This document shows, piece after piece, positions 34,175 through 43,327 of a DNA stretch of 64,000 nt (position 1 is the first letter of the stretch; the number at the start of each line of letters is the position of its first letter). The stretch comes from Filimonas lacunae (GTDB lineage: Bacteria > Bacteroidota > Bacteroidia > Chitinophagales > Chitinophagaceae). The notes below the pieces were generated by a model, which ran no database searches, was not told the DNA's origin, and worked only from the letters and a program-made list of their open reading frames with translations. The translations under genes were made by a program, and so were the position numbers. The DNA is taken from the NCBI RefSeq assembly GCF_002355595.1, contig NZ_AP017422.1:4278001-4342000 (forward strand). Direction: 5' to 3'.

Positions 34175-35822
34175 TTTCACTGGTGACATATCGTATATCA
34201 CCTCATCCCTGCCTGCCTCTTTAAAAGGGCAATGGAAACATGCTATAGGGTGGATTTGTATTTTGCCATTACTGGATATACTGTCTGCCTATTGGTTATA
34301 TGTACTTATTATAGTACTACAAAACGAACATGTAGTGATAAGGGGCATTACTTTTAACAGGGATAAATTCACTACCATTTTTATTGTTATTGGCGTAATA
34401 ACCGCTCTGCGACAACTTGTTGAATATTTTTCTATTAAAGCCTCCAAACATTTTACCCAACAGGTATTCCAGCTGTTTTCCATGAGACTGCTGGAAAAAT
34501 ACATGCAAATGTCATGGCAAAGTTTTTCTTCGGAGAACCGGTCTGCACGAATGAAAAATGTAACAGAAACCGCTCTTAACTATTCTTACTCATTCCAGAT
34601 TGTACTCAACTTAATAAACGCCTGTTGCACTTTTGTTTTAATTGGCATTGCCATTCTATTTAAAATGCCCTTGCTAATTATAAGCCTGATACTCACATCT
34701 CTTATATCTGTGCTAATATCCAGATTATACCTGAAGCAAAAGCTGTATGATGCCTCAGACAAACACGAAATCTCTCAAAAAAATTTCTTCCAACATGTAT
34801 ATGAACTGTTCAATTTTAACCGGGAAATAAACATATACAAAGCAAACCAGTTTTTTTTAAAACGTACTGGTAACAACCTCGATTCTTTAGGCAAAGCCAA
34901 GGTTGAACTTTCTATTTTGCCACATATTCCCCGCTTAGTACTGGAACTGATAATAACGCTATCCTTAACAGGCATATTACTGTTTATTACACACCAGCAC
35001 GCTTATAGTTATCAAAACCTGATAGCGTCCCTGGCCACCATTGCAGTGCTTACACGTCGGATGTTACCTTCTATTTCCTTGTTCTTATCGTCCTATACAG
35101 AACTTTACGGCAGTAAAATGAATGCGAGAATTGTGCAGGATGAATTAGAAAATGGGGTAGCGCAAAAGCCATTGATGCCTGATGACAATCTCCCTGTCCA
35201 AACCCTAATCAGATTAGACAATATCAGTTTTGGCTATGAATCCGGCCACACACTTATCCATCATTTTTCCTATGACATAAACGTGGGTGACACTGTTGCC
35301 ATTACAGGCCCTACAGGCACAGGCAAAAGTTCATTAATAATGCTATGCGGTGGTATACTGCAACCAACAAAAGGCAACATCTTTATTTCAACAAGCCTGC
35401 ACACAGCAGAAAAAGCAATCACCTATGTGTCTCAGGAAGTATTTCTGCTAAACCAGTCAGTATTAGCCAATATCTGCTTTGGCAATGACAATATGAATGA
35501 ACCACAAGCCTGGGAAGCGTTAAAAATGGCAAAATTGGATGGGTTTATTTCAGGCCTGCCTAATGGCATTTACACCGAGATTGGCGACAATGGCACCCTG
35601 TTCTCCGGAGGCCAAAGACAGCGTCTGAGTATAGCAAGAGCTTTGTACCAGAAGCCGCGGGTATTATTATTGGATGAGGCCACCGCTGCTTTAGACGAAA
35701 CCACAGAAAAAGAAGTAATGACCAATATACTCGCTTATATGTCATCAGGTGCAGTTCTATTTATTACCCATAGAAATCAGACTGCAGAAATGTTTTCAAA
35801 CAAAACTATTACGCTTAATTAA
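34149..35822 (+). CDS. ABC exporter (fused TM and ATPase domains), probable glycan or lipid-linked sugar flippase
   Basis: 557 residues, a half-transporter of the MsbA/PglK-like type. The TM domain (about 30-320) has six hydrophobic segments, beginning GWICILPLLDILSAYWLYVL. The ATPase domain (about 350-557) has Walker A GPTGTGKSS (387-395), the Q-loop (YVSQEVFLLNQS), the signature LFSGGQRQRLSIARA, Walker B VLLLDEATAALD and the switch His in LFITHRNQT. In a glycosyltransferase operon such exporters usually flip lipid-linked oligosaccharides or glycolipids. The gene overlaps the previous one by 26 nt and shares one base with the next (TAATG). Confidence 0.88.
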   Translation: MRYAKSLFNFTGDISYITSSLPASLKGQWKHAIGWICILPLLDILSAYWLYVLIIVLQNEHVVIRGITFNRDKFTTIFIVIGVITALRQLVEYFSIKASKHFTQQVFQLFSMRLLEKYMQMSWQSFSSENRSARMKNVTETALNYSYSFQIVLNLINACCTFVLIGIAILFKMPLLIISLILTSLISVLISRLYLKQKLYDASDKHEISQKNFFQHVYELFNFNREINIYKANQFFLKRTGNNLDSLGKAKVELSILPHIPRLVLELIITLSLTGILLFITHQHAYSYQNLIASLATIAVLTRRMLPSISLFLSSYTELYGSKMNARIVQDELENGVAQKPLMPDDNLPVQTLIRLDNISFGYESGHTLIHHFSYDINVGDTVAITGPTGTGKSSLIMLCGGILQPTKGNIFISTSLHTAEKAITYVSQEVFLLNQSVLANICFGNDNMNEPQAWEALKMAKLDGFISGLPNGIYTEIGDNGTLFSGGQRQRLSIARALYQKPRVLLLDEATAALDETTEKEVMTNILAYMSSGAVLFITHRNQTAEMFSNKTITLN

Positions 35823-37006
35823 TGAAAAGGATACTATTTATCAGTCCTGTTTTACCCGACAATAATGGATCTGGCCGGGAAAAAAGAGCTTATTACTGGT
35901 TGCAAAAACTGCAACACCACTACGAGGTGGATTGGCTGGTGATTACCACACAAAACTTACATACCCCCACAGTACCTCTGAGCAACTATCAACATCACCA
36001 ACTTTCAATACCCTATGCAAGAATCAGTAAAGTGGCACATATGGCTGCTATATGCCTAAGCTTTACCCTGGGCTCGATCAGAGGCTCTTCTTTACTAGGC
36101 TGGTACCCCTTACAAAAACACGATAGGAAACAGCTATACAACTTATATAGTAATCTACGTTATGAAAAAATCATCTGTTTCCGGTTATATCTTAGTGAGT
36201 TTGCACAGTACCTGCAAACAGTTACTCATACTACCAGTATGTGGCTTGACATGGACGATATAGAGTCTGCAACGTGGAATAGTATAGGCAATCTTCTGCT
36301 TAAAAACCGCATATACAAAGCAGGCATTTATCACAAACTGGCTGCGGCACAGTTTTATGTCAATGAACACAAAATGCTGAGACTATTTGACAGAATTTTT
36401 GTTTGTTCACGCAAAGATCAGGAATTGTTAAGCAGCCGCTTTTTAACCTTAGACATTCATATACATGCTAACAAAATAGAAAGCAAACCTATACCCTCCA
36501 TCTCGCCCACGCATGGTCTCACTATGTTATTTGTAGGTACGTTGGGCTACTACCCCAATGAAGAAGCTATTCGCTGGTTTGTAAACCATGTATTCCGTAT
36601 TATGCACCAACGTGATAACAGGTTTGCACTCATAGTGGCAGGCTATGCTCCTTCTGTCTCCTTACATTCCTTCCTTCAACAAACTCCAGGCATTACAGTT
36701 TATGCCAATTGTAACGATCTGGCAAGTGTGTATCAATTAGCCCAACTGGCAGTAACCCCTTTACATGCAGGCGGTGGTACTAAAATAAAAGTACTGGAGG
36801 CTATGCAATACGGCTTACCTGTAATTGCCACACAGGAAGCAGTAAACGGACTTGACCTGGAACCTGGCAAACATTATATTGCTGCAGAAACCAGCAATGA
36901 GTTTATAAAAAGTTGCGAAGCTATATTGTACAACAGCAACAGCTATGAAAAGATGCGGAAAGATGCCTATGCGATTGTAAACAACCAGTATTCCTATACT
37001 TATTAA
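35822..37006 (+). CDS. Glycosyltransferase, GT4-like
   Basis: 394 residues. The start ATG shares its A with the stop of the ABC gene. N-terminal RILFISPVLPDNNGSGREKRAYYWL is typical of GT4-type enzymes. The donor domain shows LFVGTLGYYPNEEAIRWFV and PLHAGGGTKIKVLEAMQYGLPVIAT, with the Gly-rich loop and the EA-x5-PV pattern. The middle (SATWNSIGNLLLKNRIYKAG) is variable. It lies 12 nt before the next glycosyltransferase gene. Substrate unknown; it probably adds one sugar of the exported glycan. Confidence 0.87.
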   Translation: MKRILFISPVLPDNNGSGREKRAYYWLQKLQHHYEVDWLVITTQNLHTPTVPLSNYQHHQLSIPYARISKVAHMAAICLSFTLGSIRGSSLLGWYPLQKHDRKQLYNLYSNLRYEKIICFRLYLSEFAQYLQTVTHTTSMWLDMDDIESATWNSIGNLLLKNRIYKAGIYHKLAAAQFYVNEHKMLRLFDRIFVCSRKDQELLSSRFLTLDIHIHANKIESKPIPSISPTHGLTMLFVGTLGYYPNEEAIRWFVNHVFRIMHQRDNRFALIVAGYAPSVSLHSFLQQTPGITVYANCNDLASVYQLAQLAVTPLHAGGGTKIKVLEAMQYGLPVIATQEAVNGLDLEPGKHYIAAETSNEFIKSCEAILYNSNSYEKMRKDAYAIVNNQYSYTY

Positions 37007-37018
37007 TATTCTACTCTT

Positions 37019-38149
37019 ATGAAAGTATTGATAGATCCTGAAATATTTTTTTACGGCCGTTGCGGAATGGTAAGATATTACAGCCGTCTGATAAAGGAAT
37101 TGAAAAATGAAGGACTGACCATTGACATACCGCTTTTACTTTCAGAAAGTGACTTTATAAATGGTAGCCTGCAGCCATTACAATGGTTTCGAAAAATACC
37201 CGGAGGCAGATATATAACCAACCGACTGAATACTCTTTCGAAAAAAATATATTACCGGAAAATACAGAAGGGGAACTACGATATTCTATTTATCAACTCT
37301 CCTGTCTTTGAAGATCGCTTCCTGGATTATATGCCTGCACATAAACCATTTGCAATGGTAGTGCATGACACCATGCGCTGTGTACTTGGCCCTGATGGTT
37401 TATTTGATCCTTCGGGCAGTAACGCTGACAAGCTGGCTTACCTTACACATCGGGCATCGGGCGTAATTAGCATTTCGCATACCACCTGTAAAGACTTAGC
37501 CGATCTTACAGGGCTTTCAGAGACAGACATTACCACTATTCATACCGGGAACCTGCTAAATACCGAACTGGAAACAAGTAATAACCTGTCTCTTCCCTCC
37601 CAATACCTGTTGTTTGTAGGAGACCGTACAGGTAGAAAAAACTTTAAACTATTCATATCAGCTATTACGGATATACTACAGGCACAACTAGAGTTGCATG
37701 TAGTATGTACCGGACCATGTAATAAATGGGAATACGACATGCTTTGTAAGCTACAGGTGGCTGATAAAGTACAGTTTATAGAAGCAAATGACCAGGTATT
37801 GGTTTCGTTGTATAAAAACGCCAAAGCACTTATTTATCCCTCTATTTATGAAGGATATGGCTTGCCCGTACTGGAAGCCATGTCACTGGGTTGCCCGGTT
37901 ATCACCTCCCGGCTCAGTTCTATTCCAGAGGTAGGTAAAGATGCGGTGATATATATAGATCCTTATCAGAAAATATCCATTGCCACCGCTGTAAACCAGG
38001 TATTACATGCGGAGAAAAGCTGGCTATCAGATTTAACAGACAAGGCCATGCAAATAGCCATGCAACAAACACCTCAAAAAATGGCATCCTTATTTAAAAC
38101 AGCCTTTGAAACAGTTGTACAAAACAGTTATAAGAAATCGAAAGCCTAG
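37019..38149 (+). CDS. Glycosyltransferase, GT4 family
   Basis: 376 residues. The donor-domain hallmarks are VGDRTGRKNFKLFISAI and the classic IYEGYGLPVLEAMSLGCPVITSR motif (E-x7-E) followed by SSIPEVGKDAVIYIDPY. N-terminal MKVLIDPEIFFYGRCGMVRY and the HRASGVISISHTTCKDLADL segment fit the acceptor domain of the mannosyl/rhamnosyl-transferase-like group. This is the last plus-strand gene of the cluster. Its stop overlaps the convergent glycosyltransferase gene by 4 bp. Confidence 0.88.
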   Translation: MKVLIDPEIFFYGRCGMVRYYSRLIKELKNEGLTIDIPLLLSESDFINGSLQPLQWFRKIPGGRYITNRLNTLSKKIYYRKIQKGNYDILFINSPVFEDRFLDYMPAHKPFAMVVHDTMRCVLGPDGLFDPSGSNADKLAYLTHRASGVISISHTTCKDLADLTGLSETDITTIHTGNLLNTELETSNNLSLPSQYLLFVGDRTGRKNFKLFISAITDILQAQLELHVVCTGPCNKWEYDMLCKLQVADKVQFIEANDQVLVSLYKNAKALIYPSIYEGYGLPVLEAMSLGCPVITSRLSSIPEVGKDAVIYIDPYQKISIATAVNQVLHAEKSWLSDLTDKAMQIAMQQTPQKMASLFKTAFETVVQNSYKKSKA

Positions 38150-39366
38150 ACTTTGCTTTTTGCAGCCAGCAACTGCTGATATAGTGCAAAGTAGGCTTTA
38201 TGACATTTATCCAGGCTAAATGAGTGGATAGCCCATTGTGCAGCAAGCGCTCCCCTGCGCCTGCTTTCTTCCAGCTGATGCAGGCTGCTATTTACCCGGA
38301 ATAAAAGATGTTCTTCTTCTCCGGAGGTAAAAATATAGCCCAGTTCCGGCTTCACTACTTCCGGCAAAGCAGTGCTATCTGATGCTATTACACAAACGCC
38401 GCAAGCCATGGCTTCCAGTGGCACCAGGCCAAAAGTTTCTGCTTTAGATGGAAAAACAAGTATATCTACCTTGTTATACAAACAATTCAATTCACTCCTG
38501 TTGCTTATAAAAGGGGTATGATAACAAACAGCCGGATGATCGATAGGATTACCCACTAAGTATAACTGAAATGGCCAGGTAATCTTTTTTATGATATTAG
38601 TAAAAAGGGGAGAAGCCTTACTTTCACCGCTGGCATTAAAGAACAATACCCTGGGTGTATTCCATGTACGGAGCGATTTATTATAAAAGACAGTAGTATC
38701 CACGCCGTTGAAAATCGTCTGCACCTGCAAATTGGGATGAAACACATATGCACTTTTTACCACATGGTGTAACCACTCACTCACAGGAACCATTGTTAGC
38801 CTGCCAGCTATACGTGCATAGATTTTCCTTTTCCAATTCATATCACGCTGTCTGCAATCCACAAAAGGCCTTCGCAACGGGTACAAATAATCAACCGGGG
38901 TTTTACCTATCCCTTTTTGATAATTCAGATTATTGTAAGTATAAAATTCACCACCGGTAACAGCCCACATATCGTGTAAAGTCCAGACAACAATTTTCTC
39001 CCGGGCTATTTTTTCTAATGCCCCAAGATCAAAATAATTACCATGTAAATTATGCAGGTGTATAATATCCGCTTCCTGATAAGCAGCCGAACTCTGTAAT
39101 TTGTGATAAGTGCCATTTAGCTGCTCGCTCAATGAAAACAACTTCTTAAAATCATTCCTGAAACCTAACCGCCAGCACCAGGCATCCAGCTTTTTAAACA
39201 CCTTATCCAACCAATGCCTGGGAAATTCTATTACCTGCGCATGCACCAGACCATTGCCTTTTACCATAAGCGTGGAGCTGACAAATGGATTCTTCAATAA
39301 ATCCATCGCCACCTGTTCCGCTCCTCCGGCCTGTGAATAGGAATTAATGTGTAATACTTTAATCAA
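38146..39366 (-). CDS. Glycosyltransferase, GT4 family (convergent, TTG start)
   Basis: 406 residues. The start is a TTG at 39366. No upstream in-frame ATG exists in the gap, and the first residues (IKVLHINSYSQAGGAEQVAM) are exactly where the family's N-terminus should begin. Donor-domain motifs are FPSKAETFGLVPLEAMACGV and VIASDSTALPEVV. The WTLHDMWAVTGGEFY segment is typical of Bacteroidota enzymes of this group. It is transcribed against the other four glycosyltransferase genes and follows phosphohexomutase on the minus strand, with a hairpin between. Confidence 0.88.
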   Translation of the reverse strand: MIKVLHINSYSQAGGAEQVAMDLLKNPFVSSTLMVKGNGLVHAQVIEFPRHWLDKVFKKLDAWCWRLGFRNDFKKLFSLSEQLNGTYHKLQSSAAYQEADIIHLHNLHGNYFDLGALEKIAREKIVVWTLHDMWAVTGGEFYTYNNLNYQKGIGKTPVDYLYPLRRPFVDCRQRDMNWKRKIYARIAGRLTMVPVSEWLHHVVKSAYVFHPNLQVQTIFNGVDTTVFYNKSLRTWNTPRVLFFNASGESKASPLFTNIIKKITWPFQLYLVGNPIDHPAVCYHTPFISNRSELNCLYNKVDILVFPSKAETFGLVPLEAMACGVCVIASDSTALPEVVKPELGYIFTSGEEEHLLFRVNSSLHQLEESRRRGALAAQWAIHSFSLDKCHKAYFALYQQLLAAKSKV

Positions 39367-39415
39367 GAAAACAATTTGTATAAAGTGGGAAATTCAGGTA
39401 AGGCTTACCTGGAAA

Positions 39416-39443
39416 GATAATGCCCGCCTAAGCGGGCATTATC
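39416..39443 (-). terminator. Terminator after the phosphohexomutase gene
   Basis: GATAATGCCCGC (39416-39427) pairs perfectly with GCGGGCATTATC (39432-39443) across a 4-nt loop. It lies 35 nt past the mutase stop, and the minus strand continues with a short T-rich stretch. Confidence 0.7.
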
Positions 39444-39478
39444 TCTTATAATTTACAGGCTGATGATAAATATCAACA

Positions 39479-41206
39479 CTATTTCAGTTTCATATCAGTA
39501 ATAATGCCTTTGATCCTGTTTTCCAGCTCAGCATAAGTAGCATCAAACTGATCTTTAGCAGCCAGTTTGGTGTTTACGCTGAAATAGAATTTGATTTTAG
39601 GCTCGGTACCTGATGGACGGGCAGAGATTTTAGTACCGTCTTCCAAAATGAACTGTAACACGTTGCTCTTAGGCAAAGTAATATCCCAGCTTTCACCGGT
39701 TTTCAGGTTTTTACCTACCTGCAACTGGTAATCCAGCAACTGTACCACAGGCGAACCATTGATAGCAGCTGGCGGGTTATTACGGTAGCCCTGCATCATT
39801 TCTGCAATCTCTTCCTGTCCGCGCATACCTTTTTTGGTAATGCTGATCAGGTGTTCGAGATAGAAACCATACTGGATATATAATTCAATCAGTTTATCGT
39901 ATAAGGTTCTGCCCTGTTCTTTTTCGTAAGCTGCCATTTCACATAATAAAGCCACCGCAGCAACGGCATCTTTATCACGTACCTGGTCGCCAATCATCAA
40001 ACCAAAGCTTTCTTCACCACCTATTACATAGTTTTCTTTACCTTCTTTCTCTTTCAGTAATTCCGCAATCCACTTAAAGCCGGTAAGTACATTGTAGCAG
40101 GTAATTTCGTTTTGCCTAGCCACTTCGTCGATCATTTCAGAAGTAACAATGGTTTTAATCACCATATCGTTAGGCTGAGCCAGCCCTTTCTTCTTACGTG
40201 CTTCAATCGCATACGCAAAAGCCAGTACAGCGGTTTGGTTACCATTCATGAGTACCCACTCGCCTTTATGGTTTTTAACACCCACCCCTACGCGGTCAGC
40301 ATCCGGATCGGTACCTGCCAGGATATCTGCATCAATACTTTTGGCTTTTTTCAAACCAATGCTCATCGCTTCGCTTTCTTCCGGGTTAGGATAGGCCACG
40401 GTTGGGAAATTACCATCCGGTGTTGCTTGCTCTTCCACAATGCTTACATTGGTAAAACCGTATGCTTTTAACACATCCGGAACCAGGGTAATACCAGTAC
40501 CATGGATAGGCGTATATACAATTTTTAAATCGTGCTGTTTGCTGATCACTTCCGGATATACGCTCAGGCCTTTTACCATTTTGATATATGCCTCGTCGGT
40601 ATCTTTTCCAATGATAGAGATACGGCTTTCACCACCGGTAAATTTCACATCAGCAACGCTGCTGATCGCTTCTACCTCACGGATCACATTTTTATCGTGT
40701 GGAGGTACCAGCTGGCCACCATCGCTCCAATAAGCTTTATAGCCATTGTATTCTTTGGGGTTGTGAGAAGCGGTACAAACCACACCTGCCTGGCAACCCA
40801 GGGTGCGGATAGCAAATGATAATTCAGGAGTTGGGCGCAAGGCTTCAAACAGAAACACCTCAATGCCATTAGCTGCAAACACGTTTGCAGTGGTTTCGGC
40901 AAAGAAACGGCTGTTATTCCGGCTGTCATGGCCAATAGCCACTTTTACCGGCTTATCGCCATAAGTTTTACGCAGGTAATTGGCAAAACCCTGTGTAGCC
41001 ATACCTACCGTGTACTTGTTCATACGGTTAGTGCCTACACCCATAATGCCACGCAAACCACCGGTACCAAATTCCAGGTTACGGTAGAATGCATCAGCCA
41101 GTTCATCAGGGCTGTCTTTTTCCAAACGTTTAATTTCTTCTTTAGTAGCCTCATCATAGCTACCATTCAGCCACTCATTTACTTTAGCTTGTATGCTTGC
41201 GTCCAT
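39479..41206 (-). CDS. Phospho-sugar mutase (phosphoglucomutase/phosphomannomutase, alpha-D-phosphohexomutase family)
   Basis: 575 residues. The enzyme interconverts hexose 1- and 6-phosphates and would supply precursors for nucleotide sugars used by nearby glycosyltransferases. Visible landmarks: FGTGGLRGIMGVGTNRMN (46-63), the phosphoserine S147 in CTASHNPKEYNGYKAYW, the metal loop DPDADRVGVG, the sugar-binding GGEESFG, and the phosphate loop RPSGTEPKIKFYFS near the C-terminus. Size fits the long PGM2-like branch common in Bacteroidota. Whether glucose or mannose is preferred cannot be told. Confidence 0.94.
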   Translation of the reverse strand: MDASIQAKVNEWLNGSYDEATKEEIKRLEKDSPDELADAFYRNLEFGTGGLRGIMGVGTNRMNKYTVGMATQGFANYLRKTYGDKPVKVAIGHDSRNNSRFFAETTANVFAANGIEVFLFEALRPTPELSFAIRTLGCQAGVVCTASHNPKEYNGYKAYWSDGGQLVPPHDKNVIREVEAISSVADVKFTGGESRISIIGKDTDEAYIKMVKGLSVYPEVISKQHDLKIVYTPIHGTGITLVPDVLKAYGFTNVSIVEEQATPDGNFPTVAYPNPEESEAMSIGLKKAKSIDADILAGTDPDADRVGVGVKNHKGEWVLMNGNQTAVLAFAYAIEARKKKGLAQPNDMVIKTIVTSEMIDEVARQNEITCYNVLTGFKWIAELLKEKEGKENYVIGGEESFGLMIGDQVRDKDAVAAVALLCEMAAYEKEQGRTLYDKLIELYIQYGFYLEHLISITKKGMRGQEEIAEMMQGYRNNPPAAINGSPVVQLLDYQLQVGKNLKTGESWDITLPKSNVLQFILEDGTKISARPSGTEPKIKFYFSVNTKLAAKDQFDATYAELENRIKGIITDMKLK

Positions 41207-41304
41207 AAAATATCAGATTACTATTTAAGCGGTGAGCAATTTCACGATTATATTTCAAACGAAAAAACAAATCAGGTGCCGGATACAGGCCCTGTAACCT
41301 CATT

Positions 41305-41802
41305 TTAGAGGTATGCCCCTACAATTTCGCCATTTTCTACCTCTACCTGGATATGATCCTGCTCGGTAGTGGCGATAGATAGTCCTACAAAATCGGCCTT
41401 TATGGGGAAATGTTTATGCATACGTTCTACCAATACCAGCGTTTGAATTCTTTTTGGGAAAAATGCCAGCAACGGTTTTAATGCATATAATAAAGTACGG
41501 CCGCTGTTGGTTACATCGTCCAGAACAATCACGTTTTTTCCATTGAAATCCACTGATTCACTGAGCGTTACCTCTTCCGGATGGTGTTTATCCAGCGTTA
41601 CGGAAATAACCTGCACCGGTGCTTTTAAGTAAGCTTTTACCAGGACGCCCATCTTTTCAGCAAGCACCATTCCACTTTGCCGCACCCCAATCAGCACCAG
41701 TGGCGCTTCATCTTCACTTAAGTGCTCTGCTATTTCCAATGCCATCCGCTGCATCTTTTGCTCAGCAGAAGCCTGGTTTAAAAAATAATTCCTGTTTGAC
41801 AT
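41305..41802 (-). CDS. Phosphoribosyltransferase family protein (PyrR/Hpt-like fold)
   Basis: 165 residues from the ATG at 41802; an in-frame GTG at 41838 is not needed. The PRPP-binding motif VIVLDDVTNSGRTL is clear and the hood-type IGVRQSGMVLAEKM segment is present. Enzymes of this fold attach or remove phosphoribosyl on purine or pyrimidine bases, or act as regulators such as PyrR. The motif has DDVTNSGRT instead of the PyrR-typical DDVLYTGRT. No pyrimidine or purine genes lie close by, so the substrate is open. Confidence 0.82.
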   Translation of the reverse strand: MSNRNYFLNQASAEQKMQRMALEIAEHLSEDEAPLVLIGVRQSGMVLAEKMGVLVKAYLKAPVQVISVTLDKHHPEEVTLSESVDFNGKNVIVLDDVTNSGRTLLYALKPLLAFFPKRIQTLVLVERMHKHFPIKADFVGLSIATTEQDHIQVEVENGEIVGAYL

Positions 41803-41931
41803 CGGCTCTGTTTTTACGGCTGATAATTTTTGCGACACTATACCAGCTATTTACAGGGGCAAAATAAAGCTACAATTCACAAATAGCAAATTACATATTG
41901 TAAAACCAGCAATAACCAGCGGAAAATCAGT

Positions 41932-41939
41932 TACCTTAG
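41932..41939 (+). promoter_or_regulatory. -7-like element upstream of the Fe-S electron-transfer genes
   Basis: TACCTTAG is close to TAnnTTTG (one mismatch). It lies 26 nt before the ATG at 41966. Confidence 0.35.
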
Positions 41940-41965
41940 CGGCTTACACAACAACCAGTTGCCGT

Positions 41966-43282
41966 ATGCACATTATCCAGGAAGCAGCCTTTATTGTGGT
42001 GTTGGCTGTAGCAGGTTATTTATTTAGCAAAAAAGCCCGGCAGATTTACCGAAACATAATGTTGGGCCGTCCCGAAGCATTGACCGATGAACCCGAAAAG
42101 CGTTGGCGCAACCTGTTGCTGCTGGCTTTTGGTCAGAAAAAGATGTTTCGTAATCCCCTAGTAGCTGTACTACACTTTATTGTATACGCCGGGTTTATCA
42201 TCATTAACTTAGAAGTACTGGAAATTCTGCTGGATGGTATTTTAGGCAAACACCGTTTGTTTGCCGAGCCTTTGGGCGGTTTTTACACCTTCCTGATTAA
42301 CTCATTCGAACTGCTGGCGGCGGGCGTATTAATTGCCTGTTCCATCTTCCTGGTTCGCCGGAACATTGTAAAGGTTAAACGCCTGAACAGTAAAGACCTG
42401 ACTGGCTGGCCTAAAAGCGATGCCAACTATATATTAATTACCGAAATAGTGCTGATGTCACTGTTTTTAACCATGAACGCTGCCGACACCCTGTTGCAGC
42501 AACGTGGCTACAGCCATTATGGCGAAGCTGTTACCGGTAATTTTTGGGTTTCTTCTATACTTCAGCCCCTGTTTGCCGGCTTTAGTAGTGGAGCTCTGGA
42601 AGGCTTGGAAAGAACCTGCTGGTGGTTGCACATTCTGGGCATACTGGCATTCCTGAACTATTTACCTTATTCCAAACACCTCCATATTGTTCTGGCATTT
42701 CCTAATGCCTATTTTGCCCGTTTAAAACCGATGGGCCGGATGAAGAATATGCCTGATATTCAGAAAGAGGTGTTATATGCCATGCAGCCTGAACTGGCTC
42801 CTACCGAACCCGCTGAACCACATCGTTTTGGCGCGAGGGATGTAATGGACCTGAGCTGGAAAAACGTACTGGACGCGTACAGCTGTACCGAGTGCGGACG
42901 TTGTACTGCCGCATGCCCTGCCAATATCACAGGCAAAAAGCTAAGCCCACGTAAAATAATGATGGACACGCGCGACCGTGCCGAGGAAATTGGAGAAAAC
43001 ATTAATAAAAACGGCCAGTTTACCGACGACGGAAAGTCACTGGTTCGCGACTATATTACAGAAGAAGAATTACGTGCCTGCACCACCTGTAATGCCTGCG
43101 TGCAGGAATGCCCTGTTAGCATTTCTCCGCTGGACATTATATTACAGTTGCGCCGTTACCTGGTAATGGAAGAAAGCAGCGCTCCTGCTGAATGGAATGG
43201 CATGTTCAGCAACATTGAAAACAACTTCGCACCCTGGAAGTTTTCTCCGGATGATCGCGACAAATGGGTAACGGAGAATTAG
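41966..43282 (+). CDS. Membrane-bound di-cluster 4Fe-4S protein (HdrC/NarI-like electron-transfer subunit)
   Basis: 438 residues. Five hydrophobic helices (about 5-22, 65-92, 107-130, 153-175, 218-250) form a membrane domain of the nitrate-reductase-gamma/HdrE type. Two 4Fe-4S motifs follow on the cytoplasmic side: C307, C310, C313 and C317 in CTECGRCTAACP, and C372, C375, C378 and C382 in CTTCNACVQECP. The next gene encodes the CCG-domain partner, 45 nt downstream. The pair resembles heterodisulfide-reductase-like modules found outside methanogens, which move electrons between quinones and an unknown acceptor. The acceptor cannot be inferred. Confidence 0.85.
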   Translation: MHIIQEAAFIVVLAVAGYLFSKKARQIYRNIMLGRPEALTDEPEKRWRNLLLLAFGQKKMFRNPLVAVLHFIVYAGFIIINLEVLEILLDGILGKHRLFAEPLGGFYTFLINSFELLAAGVLIACSIFLVRRNIVKVKRLNSKDLTGWPKSDANYILITEIVLMSLFLTMNAADTLLQQRGYSHYGEAVTGNFWVSSILQPLFAGFSSGALEGLERTCWWLHILGILAFLNYLPYSKHLHIVLAFPNAYFARLKPMGRMKNMPDIQKEVLYAMQPELAPTEPAEPHRFGARDVMDLSWKNVLDAYSCTECGRCTAACPANITGKKLSPRKIMMDTRDRAEEIGENINKNGQFTDDGKSLVRDYITEEELRACTTCNACVQECPVSISPLDIILQLRRYLVMEESSAPAEWNGMFSNIENNFAPWKFSPDDRDKWVTEN

Positions 43283-43327
43283 TGCTTAACAAGCGTTTTC
43301 ACAATTGACAACTACAAACAAACACAC

